Source: Pirellulales bacterium (lineage in GTDB: Bacteria; Planctomycetota; Planctomycetia; Pirellulales; JALHLM01). Taken from it: a DNA stretch of 14,263 nucleotides. Below are positions 7,846 through 14,263 of this stretch, piece by piece (the stretch's first letter is position 1; each line of letters opens with the position of its first letter). The position numbers and the translations under genes are program-made. Where the stretch lies: contig JALHLM010000094.1 of assembly GCA_022844585.1 (NCBI GenBank), positions 1 through 14,263 on the forward strand. The letters run 5' to 3'. The notes beneath the pieces were generated by a model that saw only the letters and a list, made by a program, of their open reading frames with translations, did not search any database and was not told where the DNA came from.

Positions 7846-7875
7846 TTGTTGGCGTGGCGGCGTTGCGCCTATACT
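7846..7875 (+). promoter_or_regulatory. Candidate promoter for the two-component operon
   Basis: TTGTTG (7846-7851), an 18-base spacer and TATACT (7870-7875, 5 of 6 at the -10). It gives a leader of about 35 bases before the TTG start of the kinase. Confidence 0.45.
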
Positions 7876-7916
7876 TCCGCGCTCGATTTTCTGGCGCAGC
7901 GACAAGGAGGTCGCCG

Positions 7917-9515
7917 TTGCTTGCCCGCTGGCCTATTCGCAATAAGCTGCTGCTCGGACTGGCCTTGTTGCTGGTGAGCGTCGCCGCGCTCAGCGGAACG
8001 GGCTTTCAGGCCGTGTACGCATATCGCGGACTGGTCAAAAGCCTTGGGCGGCGCGCCGCGGAACTGCCGTTGGCGGCGAATCTCAATCAAAGCGTCGGCG
8101 ACCTGCGACTAACGCTGCGCGAGTCGCGCGCACAACCGGCCTGGCCGGCGACGGACGCTTCGGGGGAACGCACGACGATTCCAGGCAACTCTTTCCACGA
8201 GCGCTGCGCACTGGTGCAAGAATCGTTGCGGCTCTACACGCTGCAACTGCGCGACAGTGCGGAGCGCCATCCGCGGATCGGCGACGCCACGCGCTCGCAG
8301 GAATGGGAGACGGTGGCCGAAATCGAAGCGTCGCTTGAGCGGATTCAGCAACTCGACGCGGCCGACCTGTGGCTCAAGGACGAAGTCGTCGCCGCGAAAC
8401 TGGACGGCGAGTTGGCTAATTTGCAGCAGCTCACGGCGCAGTTGCCGAGTTACTTGCACGCCGAAATTCGCCACGTCGCCGATGAAGTGCGCGGGCAGTA
8501 CCGCGCGCTGATTGGCATCAGTTGGGTCACCAGCATCACGGCGGCGCTTTCGCTGGGGTTGATGGTACGCCTGTTTTACCATTGGGTATTCCGTCCGCTG
8601 CGCGTGCTGATCAAGGGCTCACGCAAGGTGGCTTCCGGGCAGTTCGGGTATCGGATTCACCTCCAAACCCAAGACGAAATGTCCGAGCTCGCCGACGCCA
8701 TGAACGACATGACGGCGCGGTTCCAAGCCATTCGCGACGATCTCGATCGCCAGGTGCAACTGCGCACGAAGCAAGTCGTGCGCAGCGAGCAGATGGCGAG
8801 CGTCGGTTTTCTGGCCGCCGGCGTGGCGCATGAAATCAACAATCCCCTGGCGGCCATCGCCATGTCGGCCGAGTCCTTGGAGAGGCGTCTGGGAGATCAG
8901 CAATTCGCTGATCCGGATCAACAATCATTGGTGAAACGCTACCTGGCGATGATCCAAAGTGAAGCCTTTCGCTGCAAGGAAATCACCGAGAAACTCCTCG
9001 ACTTCTCGCGCTCCGGCGAAGTCCGTCGCCAGCGCACCGAGTTGCGCTCGCTGGTGCAAGGCGTGATTGAAATGTCGAGCCACTTGGAACGCTATCGCGG
9101 CAAACAGGTTTCACTCGACGCGGAACAACCGGTCTACGCCTGGGTGAACGCGCAAGAGCTAAAGCAAGTCGTGCTGAACCTGATTGCCAATGCGCTCGAT
9201 AGCCTCGGCGATGGCGGACGACTCACCGTACAAATCAAGCAGCGCGGCGCGAACGCCGAGTTGGCCTTCGCAGATACCGGTTGCGGGATGACGCCTGAGG
9301 TGTTGGAACATCTCTTCGAGCCGTTCTTCACGCGCCGCAAAGGCGGCCAAGGGACCGGGCTGGGATTGTCGATCACGTATCGCATCATTCAGGAACATCA
9401 GGGACAGATCGAAGCCACGAGCGCCGGGCCGGGGCAGGGATCGCGCTTTGTCGTGACCTTGCCGCTGGGCCCCGAAGATAAGGAGCCGAGCCATCGCTAC
9501 CACCAAGCCGCGTAA
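7917..9515 (+). CDS. Membrane sensor histidine kinase (HAMP-HisKA-HATPase), NtrB/AtoS-like
   Basis: 532-residue sensor that autophosphorylates on His and passes the phosphate to the regulator encoded next. Domains in order: TM1 (about 10-32), a mostly helical periplasmic segment (33-195) with no sensor fold that I recognise, TM2 (about 197-217), HAMP (223-275), a short coiled coil, HisKA with phospho-acceptor His305 in GVAHEINNPLAAIA, and HATPase with N-box Asn421/Asn425 (VVLNLIANALDSL), G1 at Asp453 (DTGCGM), F-box FEPFFTRR and G2 at 479-484 (GTGLGL). All catalytic boxes are intact. The start is TTG at 7917 with AAGGAGG six bases upstream; the frame is open from 7752, but that form would put a charged stretch before TM1. 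The gene overlaps the regulator by 23 bases, and its last codons contain the regulator's ribosome site. Confidence 0.93.
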   Translation: MLARWPIRNKLLLGLALLLVSVAALSGTGFQAVYAYRGLVKSLGRRAAELPLAANLNQSVGDLRLTLRESRAQPAWPATDASGERTTIPGNSFHERCALVQESLRLYTLQLRDSAERHPRIGDATRSQEWETVAEIEASLERIQQLDAADLWLKDEVVAAKLDGELANLQQLTAQLPSYLHAEIRHVADEVRGQYRALIGISWVTSITAALSLGLMVRLFYHWVFRPLRVLIKGSRKVASGQFGYRIHLQTQDEMSELADAMNDMTARFQAIRDDLDRQVQLRTKQVVRSEQMASVGFLAAGVAHEINNPLAAIAMSAESLERRLGDQQFADPDQQSLVKRYLAMIQSEAFRCKEITEKLLDFSRSGEVRRQRTELRSLVQGVIEMSSHLERYRGKQVSLDAEQPVYAWVNAQELKQVVLNLIANALDSLGDGGRLTVQIKQRGANAELAFADTGCGMTPEVLEHLFEPFFTRRKGGQGTGLGLSITYRIIQEHQGQIEATSAGPGQGSRFVVTLPLGPEDKEPSHRYHQAA

Positions 9516-10875
9516 CAAGCTGAAGCTGCTGTTCGCCGACGACGAGCGTTCCTTGCAGGACTTGATGAACATCGAGCTCCGCGGCATGGGGCATGAAGTG
9601 ACGGTCTGTCCCGACGGACTCACCGCCGTCGCCGCGCTCGAAATCAATTCGTTCGATTGCATCCTCGTCGACCTCGACATGCCAGGCTTGAACGGCATGC
9701 AAGTCATCGCCAAAGCGAAGGAACTCTCGCCGGATACGGAAGCCGTCGTGCTCACGGGTAAATCGTCGCTGGAAACGGCGGTCGCGGCGCTGCGTTACGG
9801 GGCATTCGACTATCTGACGAAACCGTGCAAGTTGATCGAGTTGGAAGCCTTGCTGGAACGCGTCGCGCAGAAGCGAGAGCTGACAAACAAGTATCGTGCG
9901 ATCAAACGTCAACTCGCGCGGCTCGAAGGCCCGCCCAAGCTCGTTGGCCAAAGTCGCGGCATGGAAGCGGTGCGCAAACTTATCGCCAAAGTGGCGCCGA
10001 CGCAGTCGACCGTGCTGGTGCGCGGCGAGACCGGCACCGGTAAGGAACTCGTCGCTCGCGCGCTGCATGATCAGAGCATCCGCGCCGAGCAGCCGTTCGT
10101 GGCGATCAACTGCGGCGCGTTGCCGGAGAATCTGATCGAAAGCGAATTGTTCGGCCATCGCAAAGGCGCCTTCACCGGCGCCGAGGAACATCGCGTCGGC
10201 TTGTTCGAAGTCGCGAACGGCGGCACGCTGTTTCTCGATGAAATCGGCGAGTTGCCGAAATCATTGCAAGCCAAGTTGCTGCGTGTACTGGAGTCCGGCG
10301 AGATTCGCCGCGTGGGGGACAACAGTCCCACGATGGTCGACGTGCGGATTGTCTGCGCGACGCACCGTGACGTGGAAGAAATGGTCGACGCTGGCGATTT
10401 TCGCGAAGACTTGATGTTCCGCATCAACACGTTTGAGATCCGTTTGCCGAGCCTGCGCGAGCGTACGGAAGACATTCCGGATCTGGCCCGCGCGTTGCTG
10501 CTGCGCAATTGGCCGCAATTGCGTCCCGCGGACGAATGCTTCACCGACGAGACGATGGCGCTCTTGCAAGGACATTGCTGGCCCGGCAACGTGCGCGAGT
10601 TGGCGAACGTGATCGAACACGCGGCCATTCTCGCCGAAGCGCCGCCGATCCGCCCGGAACATCTCCCCAGCCGCTTCGACAGCCGCCGCCTGCGCACGAC
10701 GCTGACGCGCTTCACACCGGCATTGACGCTCCGCGAACTCGAAATGCAAGCGATTCATCAATCTCTGGAACGCCAACAAGGCAACAAATCCCGCGCCGCC
10801 GAAGAACTCGGCATCAGCTTGAAGACGCTCTACAACAAGCTGAATCAGGAAGCGGAGTTGGATAAGTCGGCTTAG
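9493..10875 (+). CDS. NtrC-family sigma-54-dependent response regulator (REC-AAA+-Fis HTH), probable ATC start
   Basis: 460-residue transcription activator that opens sigma-54 promoters by ATP hydrolysis. REC domain (9-125): acidic pocket Asp16-Asp17-Glu18 (LLFADDE), acceptor Asp60 (LVDLDMPG), Thr88 and Lys110 (LTKP). AAA+ domain: Walker A GETGTGKE (178-185), the sigma-54-contacting GAFTGA loop (225-230), Walker B LFLDE (Asp249-Glu250), and RINTFEIRLPSLRERTEDI. The C-terminal Fis-type helix-turn-helix is at 431-450 (SRAAEELGISLKTLYNKL). The frame is closed by TGA at 9454, and from there to 9553 it holds no ATG, GTG or TTG. Starting at TTG 9553 would delete the first strand and the acidic pocket. 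ATC at 9493 has AAGGAG seven bases upstream; CTG at 9520 is the alternative without a ribosome site. Partner of the preceding kinase. Function is certain; the start is inferred. Confidence 0.9.
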   Translation: MATTKPRNKLKLLFADDERSLQDLMNIELRGMGHEVTVCPDGLTAVAALEINSFDCILVDLDMPGLNGMQVIAKAKELSPDTEAVVLTGKSSLETAVAALRYGAFDYLTKPCKLIELEALLERVAQKRELTNKYRAIKRQLARLEGPPKLVGQSRGMEAVRKLIAKVAPTQSTVLVRGETGTGKELVARALHDQSIRAEQPFVAINCGALPENLIESELFGHRKGAFTGAEEHRVGLFEVANGGTLFLDEIGELPKSLQAKLLRVLESGEIRRVGDNSPTMVDVRIVCATHRDVEEMVDAGDFREDLMFRINTFEIRLPSLRERTEDIPDLARALLLRNWPQLRPADECFTDETMALLQGHCWPGNVRELANVIEHAAILAEAPPIRPEHLPSRFDSRRLRTTLTRFTPALTLRELEMQAIHQSLERQQGNKSRAAEELGISLKTLYNKLNQEAELDKSA

Positions 10876-10883
10876 GGGCGAAT

Positions 10884-10914
10884 AGTTTGAAGTTTTCAGT
10901 GTTCAGTTTTCAGT
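10884..10914 (-). repeat. 31-base dispersed repeat, copy 1
   Basis: Copy 1, given as minus strand because it is the reverse complement of copy 2 at 14135-14165. The two agree at 29 of 31 positions. It contains two overlapping forms of a short ACTGAAAACT(G/T) unit. The two copies bracket the ELWxxDGT gene in opposite orientation. Confidence 0.75.
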
Positions 10915-10951
10915 TGGGAGTAGGCTCAAACCTCACTGAAAACTTCAAACT
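10884..10951. repeat. Inverted repeat after the regulator gene
   Basis: A perfect 18-base inverted repeat (10884-10901, AGTTTGAAGTTTTCAGTG, and 10934-10951) with a 32-base loop, eight bases after the regulator stop. RNA from either strand could fold into a long hairpin, but no T-run follows, so terminator function is only possible. The left arm extends into a 31-base element that recurs at 14135. Confidence 0.75.
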
Positions 10952-10961
10952 TGTCGAACGC

Positions 10962-10990
10962 TTGACGCCGCCCTCGTTGCCGAGTATCTA
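10962..10990 (+). promoter_or_regulatory. Candidate promoter for the ELWxxDGT/dockerin gene
   Basis: TTGACG (10962-10967, 5 of 6), a 17-base spacer and TATCTA (10985-10990, weak). It lies in the 218-base gap between the regulator and the ELWxxDGT gene, just after the inverted repeat, about 100 bases before the ATG. Confidence 0.35.
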
Positions 10991-11093
10991 TTAGCTGGGC
11001 TCTGGTGATCGGCGCAACTCAATTCTCTCTGCCGCCTCCAGCATAATTCCGCGGGCCGACGATTTTTACGCGTTCACCCGAAGGAGGCGCATC

Positions 11094-11825
11094 ATGCGCT
11101 GGAGCCTGCCGCTTGGCCGTTTCTCGACCCGTCGTTCTGTAGTGCATCGCGCCCAAGCCCGGCGGTCGCGTTCCTTGCGCTCCGAGTCGCTGGAGGCCCG
11201 TCAGCTGCTGGCCCTCACCTTCATGGGGGATTTGAATCCGGAGTTCGAGCCGGCCAGGGTCGATAACTTTCTAGCTGACGGCAATCAACTCTACTTCTCG
11301 CGGGAAACCGCGGCCCACGGCGAAGAACTGTGGACCAGCGATGGCACGCCCGAGGGAACACGGCTGGTGAAGGACCTCGTGCCGGGTCCGGAGGGCGCCC
11401 GGCCGCGACCATTGCTGGCGCATGAAGGCATCGTGTATTTCGCCACGCAGTACGACTACGAAGTCACAGGCGACATTCTTGAGCACAAACTTTGGCGGAC
11501 GGACGGCACGACCGAAGGCACGTTCGTTTTGAGCCCGTCATTCGACGGGAATGTCGTGCCGCTGGGGGACAAAGTCTATTTTGTCAGGCCTGGAAATGCC
11601 GGGCCCGGACCAGGTTTGTGGGAATCGGACGGATCGCTGGAGGGAACCATTCGCGTCGTGTACGGACAAGACGATTTCGAGCAATTGACGGTGTTTCGAG
11701 ATCGACTCGTGTTTGTTTGCGACTCGTCCGTTTCCGGCCGCGAGCTTTGGCAATTTAATTCCGCACAATGGCGACCTGGGCGGCTTTGCGAGTATTGTTC
11801 CGGGGGCCGACGGCGCGTTCAATGA
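11094..11825 (+). CDS. ELWxxDGT-repeat surface protein, N-terminal part of a frameshifted gene
   Basis: ATG at 11094 has a perfect AAGGAGG six bases upstream. The N-terminus is very basic (many Arg in the first 30 residues) and then carries SLEARQLLAL (32-41), which resembles the LEPR-XLL motif found at the start of many large planctomycete exported proteins. ELWxxDGT-type repeats follow, each about 42-54 residues apart: EELWTSDGTPEGT, HKLWRTDGTTEGT, PGLWESDGSLEGT and SGRELWQF (Trp at 80, 134, 176, 219). After residue 221 the frame changes character and stops at 11825, while the overlapping +1 frame resumes the same repeat family. I infer that residues after about 221 are not native and that the gene was one reading frame of about 979 codons with the 11713-14034 part. 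Function is unknown; such repeats probably form a beta-propeller-like exported domain. Confidence 0.8.
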   Translation: MRWSLPLGRFSTRRSVVHRAQARRSRSLRSESLEARQLLALTFMGDLNPEFEPARVDNFLADGNQLYFSRETAAHGEELWTSDGTPEGTRLVKDLVPGPEGARPRPLLAHEGIVYFATQYDYEVTGDILEHKLWRTDGTTEGTFVLSPSFDGNVVPLGDKVYFVRPGNAGPGPGLWESDGSLEGTIRVVYGQDDFEQLTVFRDRLVFVCDSSVSGRELWQFNSAQWRPGRLCEYCSGGRRRVQ

Positions 11826-14034
11826 GCACTACGACGCGGGCTTCACGGTGATCGACGACGTGCTGTATTTTGCCGCCAATGACGGCATCCATGGGCGCGA
11901 ACTCTGGCGCAGCGACGGCACCCCATCTGGCACGTACCTGCTGGCCGACTTCAACCCAGGTCCGGCCAGCGGATTGGAATTTGGGTACGGGTTTGACGAA
12001 GAAGTGCGCATCGCTGGCCTCGGAACGAAGATCTTCGTGGCCGCGGATGACGGAGTTCATGGCCGCGAACTGTGGCGCGTCGATGCGCTCACGGGCATCA
12101 AGGAAATGACCGCCGATTTGATCCCGCCCGACAGTGACCGGGAGCCGGCGACTTCACCGATCGTGATCGGCGCATTCGACGGCGCGATGTTGTTTTGGAC
12201 GCATCAGTCTGAGAACAAACTCTGGACGACTGGAATTCAAGGCGGCCCCACCGTCGTGACGGAATTCATTCCGGCCTACCCGCACGGCGTGGTGGCGCTG
12301 ACTGACGATGCGCTGTACTACTTGCAAGCCGGCGCGACGACGAACAAGTTTGTGCGTCGTGATTCGCTGTCAACCACGAAAGTTCTGGCGGAAGGCACGC
12401 ATATTGGCGGCTTCACGGTGACTGATCAGGGCTTTTACTTCATCAATCGCGAGACTGAAGGCGCTGCGAGTCGGTTGTGGAGGTCCGATGGAACTCCTGC
12501 CGGCGCCGTGCCGATCACCGACGAGCTCTACGGGGCGCCAGAAGGAACGTACTCGCGAGATTCGATGACGGTGGGCGACAGCCTTTTCCTTCGGTCATCG
12601 GGCGACCGGTTGTGGATGGTGCGGCCGGAGTTCGACGGTTTTCAAGCGGTACCATTGGTCACCACGGATGGTTGTCCCGAGGGCTGTGACGTGCAAGTCA
12701 CGGCTCTGGTCGCTGCGGACGATCAACAGGGGCTGTACTTCCTCGGAATCGCGAAACCGGCCGGCAGACCGGGGTTGTGGCGCGTCAACGAACTGGGAAC
12801 CAAGATTGAATTTGTCACCAGTGAGTTCAGCGCTTGGCGCGTTGGACCGCCGGTCGTGGGCTGGCGTGATGGCGCGCTTCTTTTCACACACCATGACGCC
12901 AATCGACGTGTCAATCGGTTGCTGAAGACCGATGAGAACGGCCTCGGCGAGATTCTCATCAAAGAGTTTCCAAATTTCAGCGGCCTGCAGTTCGGTGGCA
13001 GCATTGTCTTCAACGATCTCCAGTACTTCATTCTGGGACGTCAACTGTGGCGGACGGATGGAACGACCGATGGGACGATACTTGTGCGCGAACTGCCCGA
13101 GCGCACTGGCTTTCGGGCATTGGCGGTGTCCAGCGACAAGCTGTACGTCGCCGTCTACACCGGCGACCAGGTTCACTCTGACGGCGGGCTATGGGTGGGC
13201 GACGGGACTCGCGAAAGCAGTGTCCGTGTGACGGACTACGTCTATTGGCAAAGCGTGACGCCGGCCCATGGCGGCGTGTACTTTGGATTGTCGGATGCCG
13301 AACATGGCTCCGAGCTCTGGTTTTCCGACGGCGAATCGACCCGGCTGGTGCGGGACATTCGCCCCGGACCAACGAGCGGTCTGCGGTATGGCGCCGACGG
13401 AATCGCTATCGGCGACTGGTTCTATTTCATCTACGAAACGACGCCAGGTGAAATTGACTTGTGGCGTACCGACGGCTCCGAAGCTGGGACGACGAAGGTG
13501 CTGTCGCGCACTAGCACCTTACCATTCGAGTTCGCAGGGAATCTGTTGCTGCAGCGTGACACGCCGGAATACGGCTATGAACTTTGGCGCATCGATGGCT
13601 CTCCTGAGGGAGCGCAATTGATCGCGGATGTGAATCCAGGGCCCAGCCACGGCTTTGGCGGCGTTGTCCGGATCGTCGATGCCAATGCGTGCGTTCTGCT
13701 CAACTCGCTCGAGTATGGCTATGAACCGTGGCGTCTCACGCTCGATCCCGGCGACACGAACTTCGACGGCGTCGTCGATACCGTCGACCTCAACAACGTC
13801 CGCAACAACTTCGGCGGGTCCGGTCTAGGCGACACCAATGGCGACGGCGTGGTGAATATCGCCGATCTCAATGCCGTGCGCAATCACTACGGCGATGGCG
13901 TCCCGCAGCCGTTGGCGGCGACTGCGCGGCGCGTGACATTCGATACGCAGGCTGCGGCGCGTGACGCGGTCTTTGCGCTGGCCGCCGGTGAAGGATCGTC
14001 AGCGTGGAAGCGCACGGCCAAACGGGCGCGTTGA
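11713..14034 (+). CDS. ELWxxDGT-repeat surface protein with type I dockerin, C-terminal part of a frameshifted gene
   Basis: The open frame begins at TTG 11713, but coherent family sequence starts at about 11760 (PHNGDLGGF). I count about a dozen further repeat units, some exact (RELWRSDGTPSGT, RLWRSDGTPAG, QLWRTDGTTDGT, DLWRTDGSEAGT, ELWRIDGSPEG) and others decayed to LWxV or LWTT forms. Each is paired with a hydrophobic strand such as DVLYFAANDG. A two-repeat dockerin lies at residues 679-727 of this frame: DTNFDGVVDTVDL and DTNGDGVVNIADL with all calcium ligands, and the NNVRNNFG and NAVRNHYG endings. A 46-residue tail (AARDAVFALAAGEG, then basic KRTAKRAR) has no PEP-CTERM. There is no signal peptide, so export depends on the upstream part. 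If the frameshift is real, this part has no evident ribosome site and is probably not expressed well. Confidence 0.8.
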   Translation: MFATRPFPAASFGNLIPHNGDLGGFASIVPGADGAFNEHYDAGFTVIDDVLYFAANDGIHGRELWRSDGTPSGTYLLADFNPGPASGLEFGYGFDEEVRIAGLGTKIFVAADDGVHGRELWRVDALTGIKEMTADLIPPDSDREPATSPIVIGAFDGAMLFWTHQSENKLWTTGIQGGPTVVTEFIPAYPHGVVALTDDALYYLQAGATTNKFVRRDSLSTTKVLAEGTHIGGFTVTDQGFYFINRETEGAASRLWRSDGTPAGAVPITDELYGAPEGTYSRDSMTVGDSLFLRSSGDRLWMVRPEFDGFQAVPLVTTDGCPEGCDVQVTALVAADDQQGLYFLGIAKPAGRPGLWRVNELGTKIEFVTSEFSAWRVGPPVVGWRDGALLFTHHDANRRVNRLLKTDENGLGEILIKEFPNFSGLQFGGSIVFNDLQYFILGRQLWRTDGTTDGTILVRELPERTGFRALAVSSDKLYVAVYTGDQVHSDGGLWVGDGTRESSVRVTDYVYWQSVTPAHGGVYFGLSDAEHGSELWFSDGESTRLVRDIRPGPTSGLRYGADGIAIGDWFYFIYETTPGEIDLWRTDGSEAGTTKVLSRTSTLPFEFAGNLLLQRDTPEYGYELWRIDGSPEGAQLIADVNPGPSHGFGGVVRIVDANACVLLNSLEYGYEPWRLTLDPGDTNFDGVVDTVDLNNVRNNFGGSGLGDTNGDGVVNIADLNAVRNHYGDGVPQPLAATARRVTFDTQAAARDAVFALAAGEGSSAWKRTAKRAR
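11745..11775 (+). other. Probable frameshift site (single-base insertion)
   Basis: Between ELWQF in the first frame and HNGDLGGF in the second. Removing one T of the pair at 11759-11760 gives an uninterrupted ELWQFNPHNGDLGGFASIVP. The span 11094-14034 is 2941 bases, one more than a multiple of three. There is no long homopolymer and no known slippery motif here. Confidence 0.7.
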
Positions 14035-14082
14035 AGCCAAGTCGTCAGCGACGTAAGATAGCCTGGCCCAGGCAGTCCCCTG

Positions 14083-14129
14083 CGCCGAGGCTACGGCTTC
14101 TCGACGTTTTTCACCGAGAAGCATCGGCG
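14083..14129. terminator. Imperfect hairpin after the ELWxxDGT gene, possible terminator
   Basis: An inner perfect 8-base-pair stem GCTTCTCG (14096-14103) and CGAGAAGC (14115-14122) with an 11-base loop is extended by CGCCGA (14083-14088) pairing with TCGGCG (14124-14129) across an uneven bulge. It lies 48 bases after the stop at 14034. No T-run follows, so a terminator role is tentative. Confidence 0.35.
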
Positions 14130-14134
14130 TCCCC

Positions 14135-14165
14135 ACTGAAAACTGAACACGGACAACTTCAAACT
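14135..14165 (+). repeat. 31-base dispersed repeat, copy 2
   Basis: Inverted relative to copy 1 at 10884-10914 and identical at 29 of 31 bases. It ends six bases before the ATG at 14172, so it occupies the place where that gene's ribosome site would be. Confidence 0.75.
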
Positions 14166-14171
14166 CGCCCC

Positions 14172-14263
14172 ATGCCCTCCTTCAAAGAACTCCTCGCCGG
14201 TCCCGATCTGATTCGCGTCTTTGCGCTCGGCCGCGTGATGCATCCTGTGATTGTGGAGATGTT
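14172..14263 (+). CDS. Start of a further gene, possibly an HpcH/HpaI-type aldolase (partial)
   Basis: ATG at 14172 opens a frame of 30 codons that runs off the right edge: MPSFKELLAGPDLIRVFALG, then RVMHPVIVEM. The pattern FKELLAGPD, a short strand, then HPVIVEMF resembles the opening of HpcH/HpaI (2-keto-3-deoxy-sugar acid) aldolases, which read F(K/R)E.L..G...G.F....P..VE. Too little is present for a firm call. No ribosome site is visible, because the 31-base repeat sits immediately upstream. The first codons might belong to a leaderless transcript, or the true start could be the ATG 22 codons further on, though the continuous family-like sequence argues against that. Confidence 0.45.
   Translation, partial: MPSFKELLAGPDLIRVFALGRVMHPVIVEM

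Noticed and set aside
9553..9555. TTG as the start of the response regulator
   Set aside because: It would remove the first strand and the Asp-Asp-Glu pocket needed for phosphorylation, and it has no ribosome site.
9385..10191. Long minus-strand open frame of 268 codons opposite the sigma-54 regulator
   Set aside because: It mirrors the codon-biased coding strand of a gene with all its motifs intact; its protein shows no family pattern and it has no ribosome site.
11925..11942. TGGCAC followed by TGCT as a sigma-54 promoter
   Set aside because: The spacing is one base short of the required 12 and it lies deep inside a coding region.
11094..14034. Programmed frameshifting in the ELWxxDGT gene
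   Set aside because: No slippery run, in-frame stop at the shift or downstream structure was apparent; a single-base insertion explains the data more simply.
1..14263. CRISPR array, tRNA, rRNA, transposase or defence system
   Set aside because: No spaced direct repeats, no clover-leaf sequence and no relevant protein motifs seen on either strand. The ELWxxDGT units repeat at the protein level only.

Overview
The window looks like a piece of a planctomycete chromosome, probably of the Pirellula/Rhodopirellula type. The GC content is fairly high. Three adjacent exported or surface proteins carry features typical of that phylum: type I dockerin repeats, PEP-CTERM sorting tails, an N-terminal LEPR-XLL-like motif and ELWxxDGT repeats. 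Several genes use GTG or TTG starts behind strong AAGGAGG-type ribosome sites. The organism assignment is inference from protein style, not from a marker gene.

Left part (1-4970, minus strand): a compact efflux operon read right to left. A MarR/SlyA-type repressor is followed with no spacer (TAA directly abutting ATG) by an HlyD/AcrA-type periplasmic adaptor, then by an AcrB-type RND pump that runs off the left edge. A good sigma-70-like promoter (TTGAGT-N17-TATGAT) lies upstream of the repressor. Two palindromes sit on or just after its -10 box, one of them close to the SlyA consensus, so the operon is probably repressed by its own first gene.

Middle (5116-7017, plus strand): two secreted proteins. 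The first ends in a two-repeat dockerin plus a PEP-CTERM tail. The second is a short PEP-CTERM protein with a GTG start, a long leader carrying one sigma-70-like and one sigma-54-like promoter candidate, and a strong intrinsic terminator after it.

Region 7136-10875 (plus strand): an isoprenylcysteine/phospholipid methyltransferase-like membrane protein, then a two-component pair consisting of a membrane histidine kinase and an NtrC-type sigma-54 activator. The two genes overlap by 23 bases. The regulator has no in-frame ATG, GTG or TTG that would keep its receiver domain whole; the best start is an ATC with a well-placed ribosome site.

Right part (11094-14263, plus strand): a large ELWxxDGT-repeat/dockerin surface protein, broken into two frames by what looks like a single-base insertion near 11759. 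It is bracketed by an inverted pair of a 31-base dispersed repeat (29 of 31 identical). The first 30 codons of a further gene, perhaps an HpcH/HpaI-type aldolase, close the window.

I saw no CRISPR, tRNA, rRNA, transposase, phage or defence genes. No gap between genes exceeds 300 bases. The items most worth following are the non-AUG regulator start, the possible sigma-54 link between the regulator and the PEP-CTERM gene, the frameshifted surface protein and the repeats around it.
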